Assembly (NCBI RefSeq): GCF_000003605.2 | Contig: NW_003120928.1 | Location: 248,180 to 306,457, forward strand | Origin: Saccoglossus kowalevskii | Taxonomy: Eukaryota > Hemichordata > Enteropneusta > Harrimaniidae | Direction of reading: 5' to 3' | DNA length: 58,278 bases | Shown: positions 24,593 to 39,000 of the stretch, piece by piece | How positions within the stretch are numbered: position 1 is the first letter of the stretch | How the letters are laid out: the number at the start of each line of letters is the position of its first letter | The notes under the pieces: generated by a model | What the model was told of the DNA's origin: nothing | What the model saw: the letters and a program-made list of their open reading frames with translations, nothing else | Database searches by the model: none | Translations under genes and position numbers: made by a program

Positions 24593-26855
24593 ATCTCATC
24601 CCGCATCCGATTATTAATATTGTGTCTTCAACACATTTTGTTCTGCACTATTGATTGCCATTAATCAATAACGGAAATTATTTATTGATTTTTCTTGATT
24701 TCTTAGTCGGATCAGAAAATGATATCTCACACATGTCAAATAGTTCGATATAATGTATTTATTATTTTTGCCATGTAATGAGTACACTTATAAGCCGTGG
24801 TGACCATTAGCTGGTTGATAATTAACTCATAATAATATATATTTGTGAGGGCAATATCAATATTTATTGCCTGACCAACGGATGGTGGTCATTACCATAA
24901 TAATAATTGTCATAGTTATGATCACCGCCCGATGGCGGACAAAAAATCGTGATATTGTCCGAATTACGGTGTATTATTTATTTCATCACACCAAACAAAC
25001 AAACATCTACCTTGCACAATAACATTATTCATATTTATACTTATTTATAGTTGTATGAAGTATGTAATATTTTATTTTATGTGATAATAAGTTAAACATT
25101 ACTTAATAGCATGCATTTTTTGTACACACATTGTTTGCTGACAGGAAAATGCGATCAATATAGTAAATATAACTTTCAGCAATTTGAAATATGAACAGGT
25201 ATCGATTTAGCAAATATAAAATAAATTGACAGTAACTTGAACGCGAGTTATTCCACCACTCGCCAGATAAAAATGTCAACACGCTTTTAAAAGTAACAAA
25301 TGATTTTTGAACGAACATAACCACCACTACCACCTGCACTTGCGCGTCACTCAGCTTTGAGCGTTTGTGGCGTGCCTCAGCCTAAAATGGCGCGCGTAGA
25401 ACGCTTAAAGCGTCGACCACGCTCCAGGAATCACGAATGCGACGTTACAGTGGCGGCTTTGCCGCACAAATGTATCCAATTGAGAACACTCCTCAGCATT
25501 CAAGAAATTTGATATGCGTTATTTAAAATACATTCCTCATTACATTATCATTATATAGTTTTCTATATTATTTTGGTATAGATTTTCCAAAAAATAAATA
25601 TATTCATATTATGCAGATTTCAGATGGTGAAATTTTATTTAAAAAGTTGTCATGAAAAAAATGATCTTATAATTATTTTTCCTGACAATTGATTTCTATT
25701 AATTAGCTATTAAGATTCTGACATAACATTATGACTTAAGCTTTCTTTCCCTTTTTTTAACTGATCTAGATCAGGCGCAAAACATTTTGTGTATTTTACA
25801 CAATGTGTGTCCCGTATTAAACACGAGGGGCGACGACAGTAGCGTGTAAAACAGTATTACCCATCCTGCTATATCGAATATAAAACGAGCTGGGGTCTTA
25901 AAGCGAGGGAGTCGTCACCTACGCATGCGTCAGATGGCCATATCGTGTCTTTGTTTGCAAACAAGCTTCTATCCATGATCCTTTGCGTTTCAGCGTAAGT
26001 TGTTATCGTCGCTTTGGACTCAATTCTGGCACGTACGCAGGTGACGACCCTCCCGCTTTGATAACATATTTGGCTCGGCATTCAAATGCCTACAGCTGAC
26101 AGTTTTAAATTAAATGACTAATTGGAATGTTCTAATAATGCACTTGAAACGTAATGTGCATATTCATCAAACAACAATATTTACAATTTAACTTATCATT
26201 GAAATATAAAATCACATGAATATAAAGTTACACAATAGTGTGTGGATGGTTTAATTGATTGAAATTGCAAATAACTGAAAAATAATATCAGAAAACAAAA
26301 CAAGTACACAACACTATTGTATTTAGTAAAATCGGGCAAATAACGAGCAATACAATCAGGTTGCTTCCTTCAAACATGGCTTCGCCCACGAACCTAAATG
26401 AGAGTCACAACTATTAGTGAAATGATAATAAAAATGCCCAATTTGCATAATGTCAACACGAGTATTTATAACTACACGAACACATAATTTTTTATATTAT
26501 AGATATGATTAATAGGAGCATTAATGGTTATTACTTATTTAACGTCAAGAGTGTATGAGAGTATCCAAATGTTATGGTGAGCGTGATTTTAAACAAGGTT
26601 TTCAACTATATTCGTTGAGACTTTGCCTTTATCGCGATTATCTCATTCATTTCATTTCAGAGGTTTCATTGGTGCGAAATTAGTTCGATTGACGCGGACA
26701 TGGAACTAAGAGGCGAAAAATAGAATATCATATCATTAACACAAACATATCTAAATGTCATACTCTTATCCTATAAATCAACGCCAACAATGTATCAAAT
26801 CCAGTTACTGTAATATACCCTGCTAGCAAAGCAAATATTCAATAAGGAAATATAC
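24593..26855. other. Gap between convergent genes
   Basis: 2.3 kb between the M13 stop and the last polycystin exon. It is AT-rich and contains one family A element and no recognised exon. Confidence 0.6.
25898..26060. mobile_element. TTAA-type MITE, family A, copy 3
   Basis: TTAA at 25898-25901 is followed by AGCGAGGGAGTCGTCACCTA; the right end is AGGTGACGACCCTCCCGCTT. The terminal inverted repeats run about 25 bp. It lies in the intergenic gap. Confidence 0.8.
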
Positions 26856-27040
26856 TTAAGACATGTAAATCTTTCTTTTGGAGACCTTATCAGCGGACAT
26901 ATTTTCACGTATCATGTTATTGACATATATCTCAAATATGTTAACACGTGTCTCTAAGCGTTGCAGCAACTTATCAACACGCTGACATCGTTCTTCCAAG
27001 GCAGCACACATGTCAACATCTCTAGTACTTCTTACCACAT
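26856..27040 (-). CDS. Polycystin terminal exon: cytoplasmic coiled coil, via GC-AG intron
   Basis: After the acceptor ttgtattgtag (ending 27041) a phase 1 frame encodes 61 residues to a stop at 26856-26858. The segment ALEERCQRVDKLLQRLE continuing to NIFEIYVNNMIREN shows 3-4 hydrophobic spacing over about four heptads. Polycystin-1 and polycystin-2 family tails end in coiled coils that assemble the receptor with the channel, and this sits where that element belongs. It joins in exact phase to the GC donor at 27992. Spliced use is inferred. Confidence 0.7.
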
Positions 27041-30000
27041 CTACAATACAATAGATAACATAAGGTTAGTACGAGGAAACCGAAGGTATCGACAGACGTG
27101 CAGCGTAGGTCGATGCTACCGCGTACTGTCTGACTGCATACTTTTCGGTATCCTCGTAATAACCTTATTATTATTATACATCTTTTCCTCCCAAGATTAC
27201 ATCATGGGAATGGGAATGCTGAAATACAAAAAATTTAGAACTTCCTTGTGTGGGGCCCGGTCAAAACCTAGGGCGGCCATGCATGTTTTTATTGTTAGAG
27301 TTTTCTTATGCGCGGAATCATTCATATTTGCAATTCGCATTTCCTAATACGGTGGGATGAAAATACCCCGTAAAATACCGAAAAATTACGGCGCTGCGTT
27401 ACGGTGACATATTTGTATAATAATTGGTAATAATTCCAAATGTGCAGTAGATTGGTTATATGACTTTGTCAATTATTTTAGTGATTTTGGTATTTTGGAA
27501 TTATATTAGATAAAGCTTAAAAGAAAATTTTTGGCACAGTATATGTATACCAGAAAAACACACACAACTGGGATAAACACCTTCATCCTAATATGTTTTG
27601 TCTTCATTACAAGTTTGATTGAAATCTACTCAATCATATCAGAGAACCGGCTGCCAATCGGCCATATGTGATTGCATCAATTTATAAAATTTATTATACC
27701 ATCGTGTTTGGTTTTGTTTTGAAAGAAAAGAAAATCGGTCAATGCTTTGGTAAATTGATTTTGGTCCGCAAACGCATAACGCGAATAAATCACCATTTTT
27801 TTGGGGGGGGGGCTGTAAACTGCATTTATTATTATTCTGTACCTTGAAATAATATATCTACATTGAACGGGAAACTGATATTTCTACACTAAGTCAAACT
27901 CATCTACTGAATGCAGCTTCTTTGACAGAGGTCAGGTATTTGCAACGGGTAGTGGATTTATTTATGGTACCTATAGATAAACGAGCACTTGCCTTTCTCA
28001 ATTATTCGTTCTTTGGTGCCCAATATTTTTGATGACAAGAAGAGGCGAATTCTTTTTAATTTGACGGATAAATAAACCAACATCTCAGATTCTAAATGCT
28101 GCATTTTCGTTGATCTAGTAATCTTGTAGGATATGTTGATGATGGACAATAACAACATCAGTGTAATCCAGACCTCAATCATTACAAAGCACACCAGAAG
28201 CATCTGAATCATCCTAGTATTTATACCAGTTTCAGAAAGATTGTCCGACCAATTGATTCGCAGGCGATTTACGACCAGAGAAAGCAACGTTATTGCAGAT
28301 GTCCACCAACTCTTAAAGTCAGCCATGGATCGACAGAGAATAAGATGGAACATATGAACAAAAGCAAATAAAGTGAGAAAAAATAAAATCGCGAAAGCTC
28401 GAATACGTGGGAAGGCAATTGCAAGGATTTCTTCAAAAACCCGGAAACGGTAGTTTACAGAAAGAATTCGGATGCAAGTTATTAGAATCATGAAGTAAAC
28501 AACAGCGAGAAGACAAATAAAACGTTCATCTGCCTCTATCAAACGACGCAAGTTCCCATAGGTTCCTATAAAACAAAATACAATAATTAATATATAATAG
28601 TCAATAATTAAAATAATTTGATGGATCAAATAATTAGCAACAAACTGGTTTATCGGATAAATTGATGCTTAGTGTTCAACAGTATCCCAAATAACCATGA
28701 GTAATTTACATTTTTTAATGTGAGCGACTTTGAGAATTATTTATAGTGGAAAAGGTTATCGTGTGAAAATTAAATTAAAATAACAGAATAAAGGCTTTGT
28801 GATTTCCTTACAACGCTAACGTCATCATATGACAACCATGTTAATTAGATAATGTTGTACATGCAAGTCGATGCGCATAATTTTATGTTCGAACATGGTA
28901 TATCTTTTGCCATATATGTGCGTAAAAATGATCTATTCATATATAAAGTCATTCACTTTGCGAAAAAATTTAGCAATAAAAAAATATTCTAGATGCAATT
29001 TGTCAGTGAAGGCACATATATTCGATGCTTCAAGAATTCAATCTCAATTCGAACATTCACTAAGACGATCGATATTATACATCTATCGACTGGCTATGAG
29101 CAGCTATTTTCTGGAGTACATTCACCACATATTATCGTTCTGTCATGGGTGATTCACAGACCGAAGGAGAAGGCTTATGCTGTTGTCTGAATAAGGCTAG
29201 TCTGTAGATGTAAGACAGTAAATTGCATTCGATGTGAAAGATAGTTCGCGTTGTAGTTTAAGAGCGGTGGTCGTCGCGCTGCGCATGTGATACATTTGTG
29301 TTAATGAACATTGATTTTCCCATGATCCAATGCGCTCTTCTAATAGAAATCACAAGTATGAGGTTTGACCTGGACGAGACTTACACAATCTGCGCAAGTC
29401 AAAGTCACCATCTTTGTTTATAAGAGATATATCTCGCTCATGCGTGGCGCGACGACTACCACCCTTTAAGCAACCCATCAATATACTGCAAAGCACCCTT
29501 CATTAGTTGCATTAGTTTTGGACATACTGTTACGAACATTCTTTATATGTGCTTATTGCACGTTTCACTACGTTCCAAAAGTAATGCAATTTTTAGAATA
29601 CAATTGTTGACTCATTTCGATGTAACAGTATATCATTATGTAACCCCGCGTGACCACACACTGAGCAGTAACATCTCAGTAGCAGAAAGTAGTGTGATTT
29701 ACAATAATGATTGCCTGTAGGGCATCATTATTTAGACCATGGAACCATGTTTAGACACAGTACTCACCTAGCCCGGCTTTAATTTCGTTTAGTGCCAAGT
29801 GAGCAGTTGACATTCTCGTGAAGAAAATATCGACGACCACCAGTAAAAACACGACCAAGACAACATACCACCAATTCCAGAAACTTGTAAAGAAAGTTAG
29901 ACCCCCGTGATAAATACGTATGCACAACCTATATACGACGTAAATTACGAGTAACAAAAATATCACGTGACATGCTATTGTGACCGATCCGTTAAGACCT

Positions 30001-33000
30001 AGACACGTGACACTATCAACTCTCCAACTCTTGCGGACAATACCAGATTCTTTGAATTCAGTTAGGTAAGTCACGAAACTGAAAATATTTTCATTGCCGT
30101 TGTATACGATAAACTCTAGGAAAACTGCTCTTGTTCGTTGATCAATCCATCCACTTGATTGCAATGACATCGATAATTCCATAGCCGCATCGCCAGGCCG
30201 CCCGAATATCGCCATGTATCCCTCGTTGTTGTAAACAGTTCCATCGCTGCTGGTCACATCAACACTCGACACTGGCAGTCCGAGGATCTTACTGTGTATC
30301 CAAGGAGAACGTTGCGTCAAATTCGTATCTTTGTAACTTGTCCACGATACATTGTACGCGCGCGTGTCTTCATTGTCGCGTGAGTATTTAGCGTGGCATT
30401 TATACGCTGCATCTTCTATCTCCAGTGGGATAGAACAGCCACCTAAAAAAATTACGTTATACGTTGTTAACAACACACGCTAAAAACGCAAAGGCTCATG
30501 GGTAGACGCTTGTATGTAAACAATGACACGCTATGGCCATCTTACGCATGCGCAGGTGACGACACCATCATTTCTCTACGCGCTTTTATGACGTAAATGA
30601 AAAACGAGAATGCTGCTCAAAAACGTTAACATTCTGTAGCCGCCAATTGATGAATATTATGTTTTGGAGAGATTTTACTGCAATTTATTTGACAACCAAC
30701 TACTAAGAAAACACTGGTCGATTTGAAGGACACTTCACGTCATTCAGAATGAACGAAATAGGCCTCAACCCATTGTACGTTAAAACCTACTACACCAAGT
30801 CACATAAACATTCAATATTTAGCGCGAAGAATGGTTAAACGAACGTCGATCTTGCTGACCTTAATCAAAGTTCCTCAGAACCCGCTACCGTTGAATCATG
30901 GTCAATATTTCACAACAACTGTGATTAGGATGACCCTCGTGGAAATTGAGTTCCAAGCGACGATAACAAAACACGCTAAGAACACAAAGGCTCATGGGTA
31001 GACGCTTGTTTGTAAACAATAACACGCTATGGCCACCTGACGCATGTGTAGGTGAAGACTTCCCCGCATTAAAAGTATCATTGTACGCAACGGTCTAACA
31101 AAACAGTACAGCCAATGCTATATTACCTTCAGTCACCCTAAGTTGGCGTAAAACAACAGGGCCCACGGTATAGCTCACTAGATTGCCAAACAGAGTAAGA
31201 CTCCCTTGCTTTTCTGATATCGGTTTTCCGTTGTATAAACTGTCTGGAAATATTGCTTCAATGACAGTTTCTGACATCCATTGCCAATATTTGCTTGGCG
31301 TGGTCACCTGTTGGACAATTCAAATAACAACATCGAGTAAATTTGAGTTTAGCACTTTAGATAATGTTAAGAGAAGGAAAGGAAAACTAAGTGTGTTCAT
31401 CGTCCGCATGTCCGAATTGAATCTGAATATTCGATTTAGATTGGTTGAGTTCAACTATATGTGGTATGTACAATTCACATCTAATTCCTCTATAGACATT
31501 ATGACAGGTATGGAAGCTACATCATATAATTACTCTAGAAAAAGTGTAAGTAAACAATGTCTTTGTCTGCAGTTAATTTAATACTAGCAGCACGTTAGTA
31601 AATAATTAATCCGGTGCAGCAAACTGTGTAATATCTACATCATACTATGACTTTACTTTCTAAAACAAGCAATTATAATAACGACAAAGCAATCTTAAAC
31701 AAACAATTGTTTGTACAAAAAAAGTTAATAAACTCACATCATTGTCTGGTTGCGGTGCCAGGGTATCTCGTATATTCCGCCCAGCATAGTACAAATCAAT
31801 GTTTCGATATGCTGATGCAATGACGGTAATTACGAGAAGTAATATCAAACAAAATACGAAGTCTTCTATCACCGCGCTCATACGTCGCTCCGTTAGACGC
31901 TGTCCCCTTTCGTTTTGCAGTTCCTCATTTGATAGCGATCCTTTTATATCTATAAAGCACAGTAACATAGCAGTATACGATGTCAGTACACATGTTTATG
32001 TAATGTACCCGACAGTAACCGTGACAATATTTGACCTCAGGGCTACATATGAAAACATATGAAATAAATAAATAAGTGAATAAATAAATTATTTTCGCTA
32101 TGGTATTCTAAAATATTGAACCTCAGCAAGAGTGTGGCACGTATTTGAAAGTTTTTCTGATCTTAAATTCGAATATTTCCACATAGAGCAACTTACGTAT
32201 TTCATTGGTGCGATGGTTTTCTTCATGTTCCTCTTTTTTTAATGTGTCCTTTTCTTCTGGATTCTGTTCATCAGAGTAGGACTTATTGAGTTTTGAATAG
32301 ACAGCCGATATAGCCATAGACAATGCTGTTGCCTATATAAAGTAAATAAAACTGTTCAGTAATATTCTCGTTGTAGTCTCCCGTTTCGTAGATACCCGCA
32401 TGTCCGTCAATGAATTGATAATCCATTGGTTAGAATGTATGCATATGGTTGACGATTATTCACGCCATAAGGAGAATTAACAGTTGTTTTGCTCTGCTGT
32501 GCGACAAAACTCACGTTGGATTTACTTTGGTATGGCCTTATTTAAATGTATTAATTTTGCTACGATATCAACAATTTTTAGTTGATAAAGACATTTCATG
32601 GTTATACTACGACTCTGCATAAATGTTAGTGTTACTTAAATCACGTGACACTGATCTTGAGTAAAAGGGTAGGATTTCAATTCCTCACCTGCAAAGGTTC
32701 TACAATGAAAGCAGATAATACGATTGAGGTAATCTCTGCTGTCAGCCACTGAAGTGATGTCTCTTTCCCCCACTGTAAACTGTACAAGACAGTGAAAAAT
32801 GCTGGGATCACAATCGAGGCAAAGACGAGTATCCAAGCGAAAATCACACACCACCAAGGCCACATATCATCTTTTTCCTGTTTCTTCTCCTTACTTGGTA
32901 CATCGCCACCATCGGAGTTTGACGATGAATCGTTTTTACTTTCACGAGGTCTAGCCTTTTCAAAAAGAGTCTGTATAAGGGCGGATGGAGGCGTCGAAAC

Positions 33001-36000
33001 CAAGCTACAGATCAAACTAATATAGATTGTTCCAAGAGAAAATCTAAACGGCCCGATAGAAATCGTTTTGGTCTCGGATATACGTTCAGCGGTGCCACCC
33101 TCGCCGCCAGTGTCGTAGAACATGGCATTTGTGATCATTGAGAGGTATATGAACACAATGCAGCAGCCAAGTCGTTGCACTCTAGTGAAGTTACTTGGAG
33201 TTGGACGAAGCCATACTGATCCCCACATATAATCTTCACTGAAGCCCTCTCGCATTTTATTGGATAAGATGTTTTTAAAGCTTGAAAGTTGTAGGTCTCC
33301 AGAAACAGGCAGTAGACGAAGTATTTGGCCATCAGATTTATCCACTGCCAACCAATCGTAACAAGTGAAATCAAATCTGAAATTATAATAATTTAAAATT
33401 CTATATTTTAACTAGTAAATGAATGGGTCTACAATGTGATTTAAAAGGAAATAATTGTAATAAGTCGTGACAAATGATGACTGACTATGTATGTGACCGC
33501 ATGATATGATAAGTATTACTAAGATACGTAAATGACTGTCGAGACTGTCTCGTCGATAGCCACGACACTTGACCCTAAAAAAAGTGTTTATTTCTCCTGA
33601 TCCATTTAACCATTTTGAACAATAAAATTGATGACGAACGATACTAAAATAATCTTTGACGGGCGAAAACAACTGTAGCACCCCCACACACAACGATATA
33701 TCGATCAGCTATTTGCGTTTAAGACCTATTTCATGTGTAATACCTTCGTTCACTTTGAAGATCAAATACTACAACCCTGTTAAGATACCATGATGCATCG
33801 TCGTTGTCTTTTGGAGAGTTATCATGCCATATACGTATATATCGCAATTCGCCAAGGGATTTGGGTACAGTTAGATACAGACTCACTACACTTCCACTGG
33901 AAAAGCACTACAAGGAAACATATGATGAATATTACTAAGGTTATTTGATGTGTTTCTTATCAGTGAAGTTTTTTATTGATTCAGCCGCCGATGACATCAC
34001 ATGAACACATACGGAAACAGATACGCAATACTTTTATGTAAATACGCTAGACTAAGAACGTATTCAACGGTAAACAATGAGAGAAATCACGTTATAGAAC
34101 ATAAAGTTCCATTCAGAATACAGTAGCTGAGTGCGGACTAACAATTAACTATTAAAAGTCAACATCAGGACAATAAACTGCACTGCCGTCACAAACAGCG
34201 TATTTATTTAGTATACTCACAACTCTACTCTTTTTGTCTATCAGGTCTCTGACACCAGATTCTCCGTCATCCCCGGTTAACGTGAACTGAATTTTCGACT
34301 TAGTACCCGATGTTGGCACCATAGACGTATACACAGTGAGCTGGTATATGTAGTTGTCACGAGGGTTGTTTCCAGCCAACGGCCACACTGTCCACTACAG
34401 ATTAACAATAGACTTGTTCATCACAAGAGACCATCACTAATTAATATACTTTATCAACTTGTATACGTATCCTACCTATAGACGGTATGTTCAACTTAAC
34501 AGCTTTACCGATTAGAAAGATTTTATACTGTTATAAGTGCAGATCTGTAAAAATCTGCACATAAATTATCTCCTTAAATAAGTAACACTAAACGATAATA
34601 TCAAAAAGCATTATGTGTATTAAAATATTACACATTCTTAGAACCCTGTTTAATATCATTGCAAAGTTGATTTTAGAAATATAGTAATATTATTCTTATT
34701 TAATAAGTCGGACAATGGCGTGAAATAGTTTCGCATGTATAACTCTTCTACGAATTTCACACTGATTTATCTCAACATGTTTTATTTTTTCTTTGTTTTT
34801 TTTTCTAACCATTGTCCAAATTAACACACTATTCCATTATAATTACTGGTCTTGATAGACAGTTTTGAAAAAAAAAAATATTTTGTGAAAGATGACCTGG
34901 GTTTACTCTGACGCTCAAAGATTCAACACGTGTTGCAACGTGGTGAGAATATATCACAGACAATTAAAACGGTATTTGTATTATAACCGACCCTTATCAA
35001 ATCGTCCTTGTCCTTCTTCCGCATATATATCGTTAATATCACATAAATCAAGAAGAATGCTAGTATGACTATCAAGACCACAGAATTATCAAGGATGTTC
35101 TTCGTAAATACTGTACTAAAATCGATCTTATTGACTGGCACCACGAAGTCAGCAGCCGAGAAAGAGGTGAGGTGGTTACAGGAACATGTGATTGAGTCAC
35201 TCGTTATATACGACGCAACCTGTGAGATAAGAAACATATAGTTTAGTGTTAGATTCGTAAAGAGCATACGATACAGACTTCCCGTTTTCAACATTGTAAA
35301 ATTCTTTTGTTTTTACAAAAAAAATGAAAATAACCGATTTTGATTAAAAATATTTTATAACGCAATGAATTCCATATGTACACCTTTTCATAATTACCAC
35401 TTACACAACAATATTACAAAAAACAAAAGATAATTCTCTATATTCTCTATATTTTCATTTTTATTTATTATGACTGAAACAAGCCGAATGAAATTACAAA
35501 CTATGTAGTATTTTTCTGGGAAATCTTAGTGTTTAATATACATAAATACAGTATACTTCGAGTGGGAAGATGTACTTCCTGAATGTACAATATGTGAAAT
35601 GGTTTGTTCTACACTATTTATTTAGACGTCGCAACTTCTAATAAGACAAGTTGACTTCGGCTTTCATAAGATCTGTACTGACACAATTCATGTAAAAACT
35701 GCTCTCACCGAACACCCATTGGATTGCCATTCCTCATCAGTTGTATTCCAATACCTACAGAACGCAACACGCATAATAACAGTACCATTGTGACCATCTA
35801 TTGATAATTCGTCCACACCACGGCCGCCAGTAAACATTGTAGAAGTGGTTTGCAATACGTCATTAGTACTGGTTTCGTTATTCAATCCCAGGGTGCTTAG
35901 CGCGTTTTCAATATTATACGTCGTGACTACAAGAACAATATACGTTAATTACTAATTTGAATGCAAATTGAGTTGTAGCTTTCGAAATGTATGTTCACCC

Positions 36001-39000
36001 AAAGTATACTTCATGTATTAAATAACGTGGAGGAAAGATGAAATACTAAACCTACACTCTAACACAACCAACACGTAGTATACTCCAGCATCCTCAGTTG
36101 ACAGGACAACGTCTTTCGGTTGTAGACTACTGAACGTTTTATTGACATCATACGTCATGGCCGTGGGCATGAACTCAAAACCCATGTAAATATTGTAAAT
36201 TAATGGTCCATCATAATCTGGTAAGAATTTTAACACCACGGACCCTGGCCCCACTGACAGATTAAAGCTGAATACTAGATCATGTGCTTCCGATATCTCA
36301 TACTGGTGTTCCTTCGTTGTTTCGTTGGTGGTCTTGGCATCATTGTTATTGGTAACGTCAATTAAGATGCGACCGCCGTTCAAAGCAAGCTGATGATTTT
36401 GATGTATTAGCTCCAATCCAACGATTGGAGAATCATCCAAGGGGTCTTCCTCAGTGGAAATGTATGGATTGTTACTCATTGATAAGAACTGCAATAAACC
36501 ACAAAATATATAACTACTAGCCAGTATGTATTATTTTGATATCACAGATATATTTTCGACAGAGTAAGGCAAGAATCGACAAATAAAAACACACAAACAC
36601 AGACCCTGACCTTATAAGTGGTCAAATGTCTTCACGATCTCCTATTCAAAACTTATATAACATACGAAGCGACATGCACCATTATACGATTGACGCTTTA
36701 AGCAATACTGCATGTTAGTCCGGTCGACATACGATGAACAGACCTGCATGCAGATGAGAAGGTGTCGCAAAACAAAAACAAAACTTGAACTGTTTTGTTA
36801 CCTTGGTGCTAACTGGTGTACTTTCCAGGTCATCGAACATTTCACTCTCAGGCAGGCGAAAGCCTCCGGCCTCTGAATTAAACGCAAGCCCATTCAGATC
36901 ATTCGGACTAATTTTAGATAGCACAACGTGTAAGATATCTGTACCATACTCGGTTGGTCCTGCACCGGGGAGAACCATGGTCAAAGCTGCATCACATACT
37001 GCATCCAGAGCATTCATGGCATTGGTTATGGTAATTCGCATCTATAATTAAGTAATTTAAATAAATAACACCTCCTAATATTTTCATTCCTGATAAAATT
37101 GTCCACTAATACATGCATCGAGAATATAATGTATAACAGCTAGACCAGGTTAATACACCACCCCATTCAAATATGTTACAGCTGTCGTAACATAGTCAAT
37201 AAATAATAATGCACAGCAGATGTGCAATTCTGTTTGTGTGCATTATCACGTACTGTTTTTAATGTGAGGTGTATATATTAAATAATACATACCGTGTCCC
37301 CATCATCAATATCTGTGTTAAGCTCACGACTATATAGAGACGCAAGTATAATGTTGTTAGATGCCAATATCAATTCTGTTGAACAAAATATAATGTATGA
37401 CAGTGCATATTAGATTAATTTTATATTGGTACAAATAGAGTCATAACAACTATATATTTACTTACGTTAGCGTGATGGAAGTTATCTCACCTTTCCCTAT
37501 ATCCAAAACCATTGAATTTATCGATTCATCTGCGGATTCTAGCAGCGCATGTGCAGATTTCATGGCTATTGTTGCTGCTTTTGCCTGGATGAGTAAAATG
37601 ACTTAGAATATTGATACCGGGTTATGTAATTGAGTTATCTGTTTTTGCGTTTGGATGTTTGCTATTTTGCAACTTATATTGCCACCACAAGGGGCTCACG
37701 GTCGCTGATTCGTACGTAACTATGAAGTAAAGTGAACGAAATTGTCGGTTTCACGACGCACTAATAAAGTTATTTAATTAAGATGTGTGATTGTACTAAA
37801 AACAGGAAGTATTAAACGTTTGCATACATGTAACGAAACATACCTGTGTGTCCAATGTCAACTCTTCTGGATGTCTGAATGACGTCACACTGGCGACAAC
37901 ACCAGCTATTTGTTCTATCCCACTTTGTGAATCGAAAACATATTCTACTGATGCCAAATCAAATAACGCATTTATAAGAGAAGATCGGGTCTGTAAAGAA
38001 AAATAGTAACTTTAGTTACTAATCACAGATCACAATAGTCATTTAACCATTATTACAATAATGAAACAATAAATAAATAATAAACAAACAAACAAACAAA
38101 CAAACAAACAAATAAATAAATAAATAAACAAACAAATAAATAAATAAATAAATAAATCAATAAATCNNNNNNNNNNNNNNNNNNNNNNNNNNNNNNNNNN
38201 NNNNNNNNNNNNNNNNAAATAAATAAACGTGATGTATACATAGAACATATCCACTAACGAACATACCACACCAAGACCCCAACCAACGTCAGATTAATGC
38301 GGCAGTATCAGCATCTTTATAAACCACCAGAGCCATAATTTAGTAATGACCGATATGGCGTGACGATGACTTCAAAATTTAACCATGTCACATGGGTTAA
38401 ATGTGTCTGGAGTTTAATAATATTAGCCATTTTGACCTTGGAGTTTGTTTGCGAAATTGCATGCTTGTATACAGTGACCTTAACTTATGACCATTTGTAA
38501 TCTGACCAATTCACATGTGGAGTTACATATAAAATATCAAAGAAATTGGGCTAGCCATTTTCAAGAAAAAGTTGAAATTAGCACTTTTTACCAGAAATGA
38601 CAAAAAAATATTCATCAAAAATAGAGAAGTATCAAAGTATTTGGCTTTGTAGTTTTTTTACGAATACGTCGAAAATTTAATGTTGAAGACAATGGACCAG
38701 TGTTGACTCAACAGCAGAGCTAACACTTTGCAAAAAATGTATATTTGTAGCATATGTGTAAGATAGAATGGCAACAGACTGGATTTAAATATAAAAAGGT
38801 ATTTTTAAGTAATATTATTTACCAAACAGTCTGTATGTTGAAATGTCAGAAAATGACACTGACCAGTCTGAACTGCAGAGATCTCAATCTAAATACACAT
38901 TTCAATCGCTAAGGGTTTTCAAGTCACGGATTGGAAGGAAAAATATGTTGTTCGTAAGTTATGATTACACAGTTTGTCCAAAATATTTCTTTATATGTTT

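Noticed and set aside
38039-38269. Frames rich in Leu/Phe/Tyr across the N run
   Set aside because: Microsatellite translation through an assembly gap.
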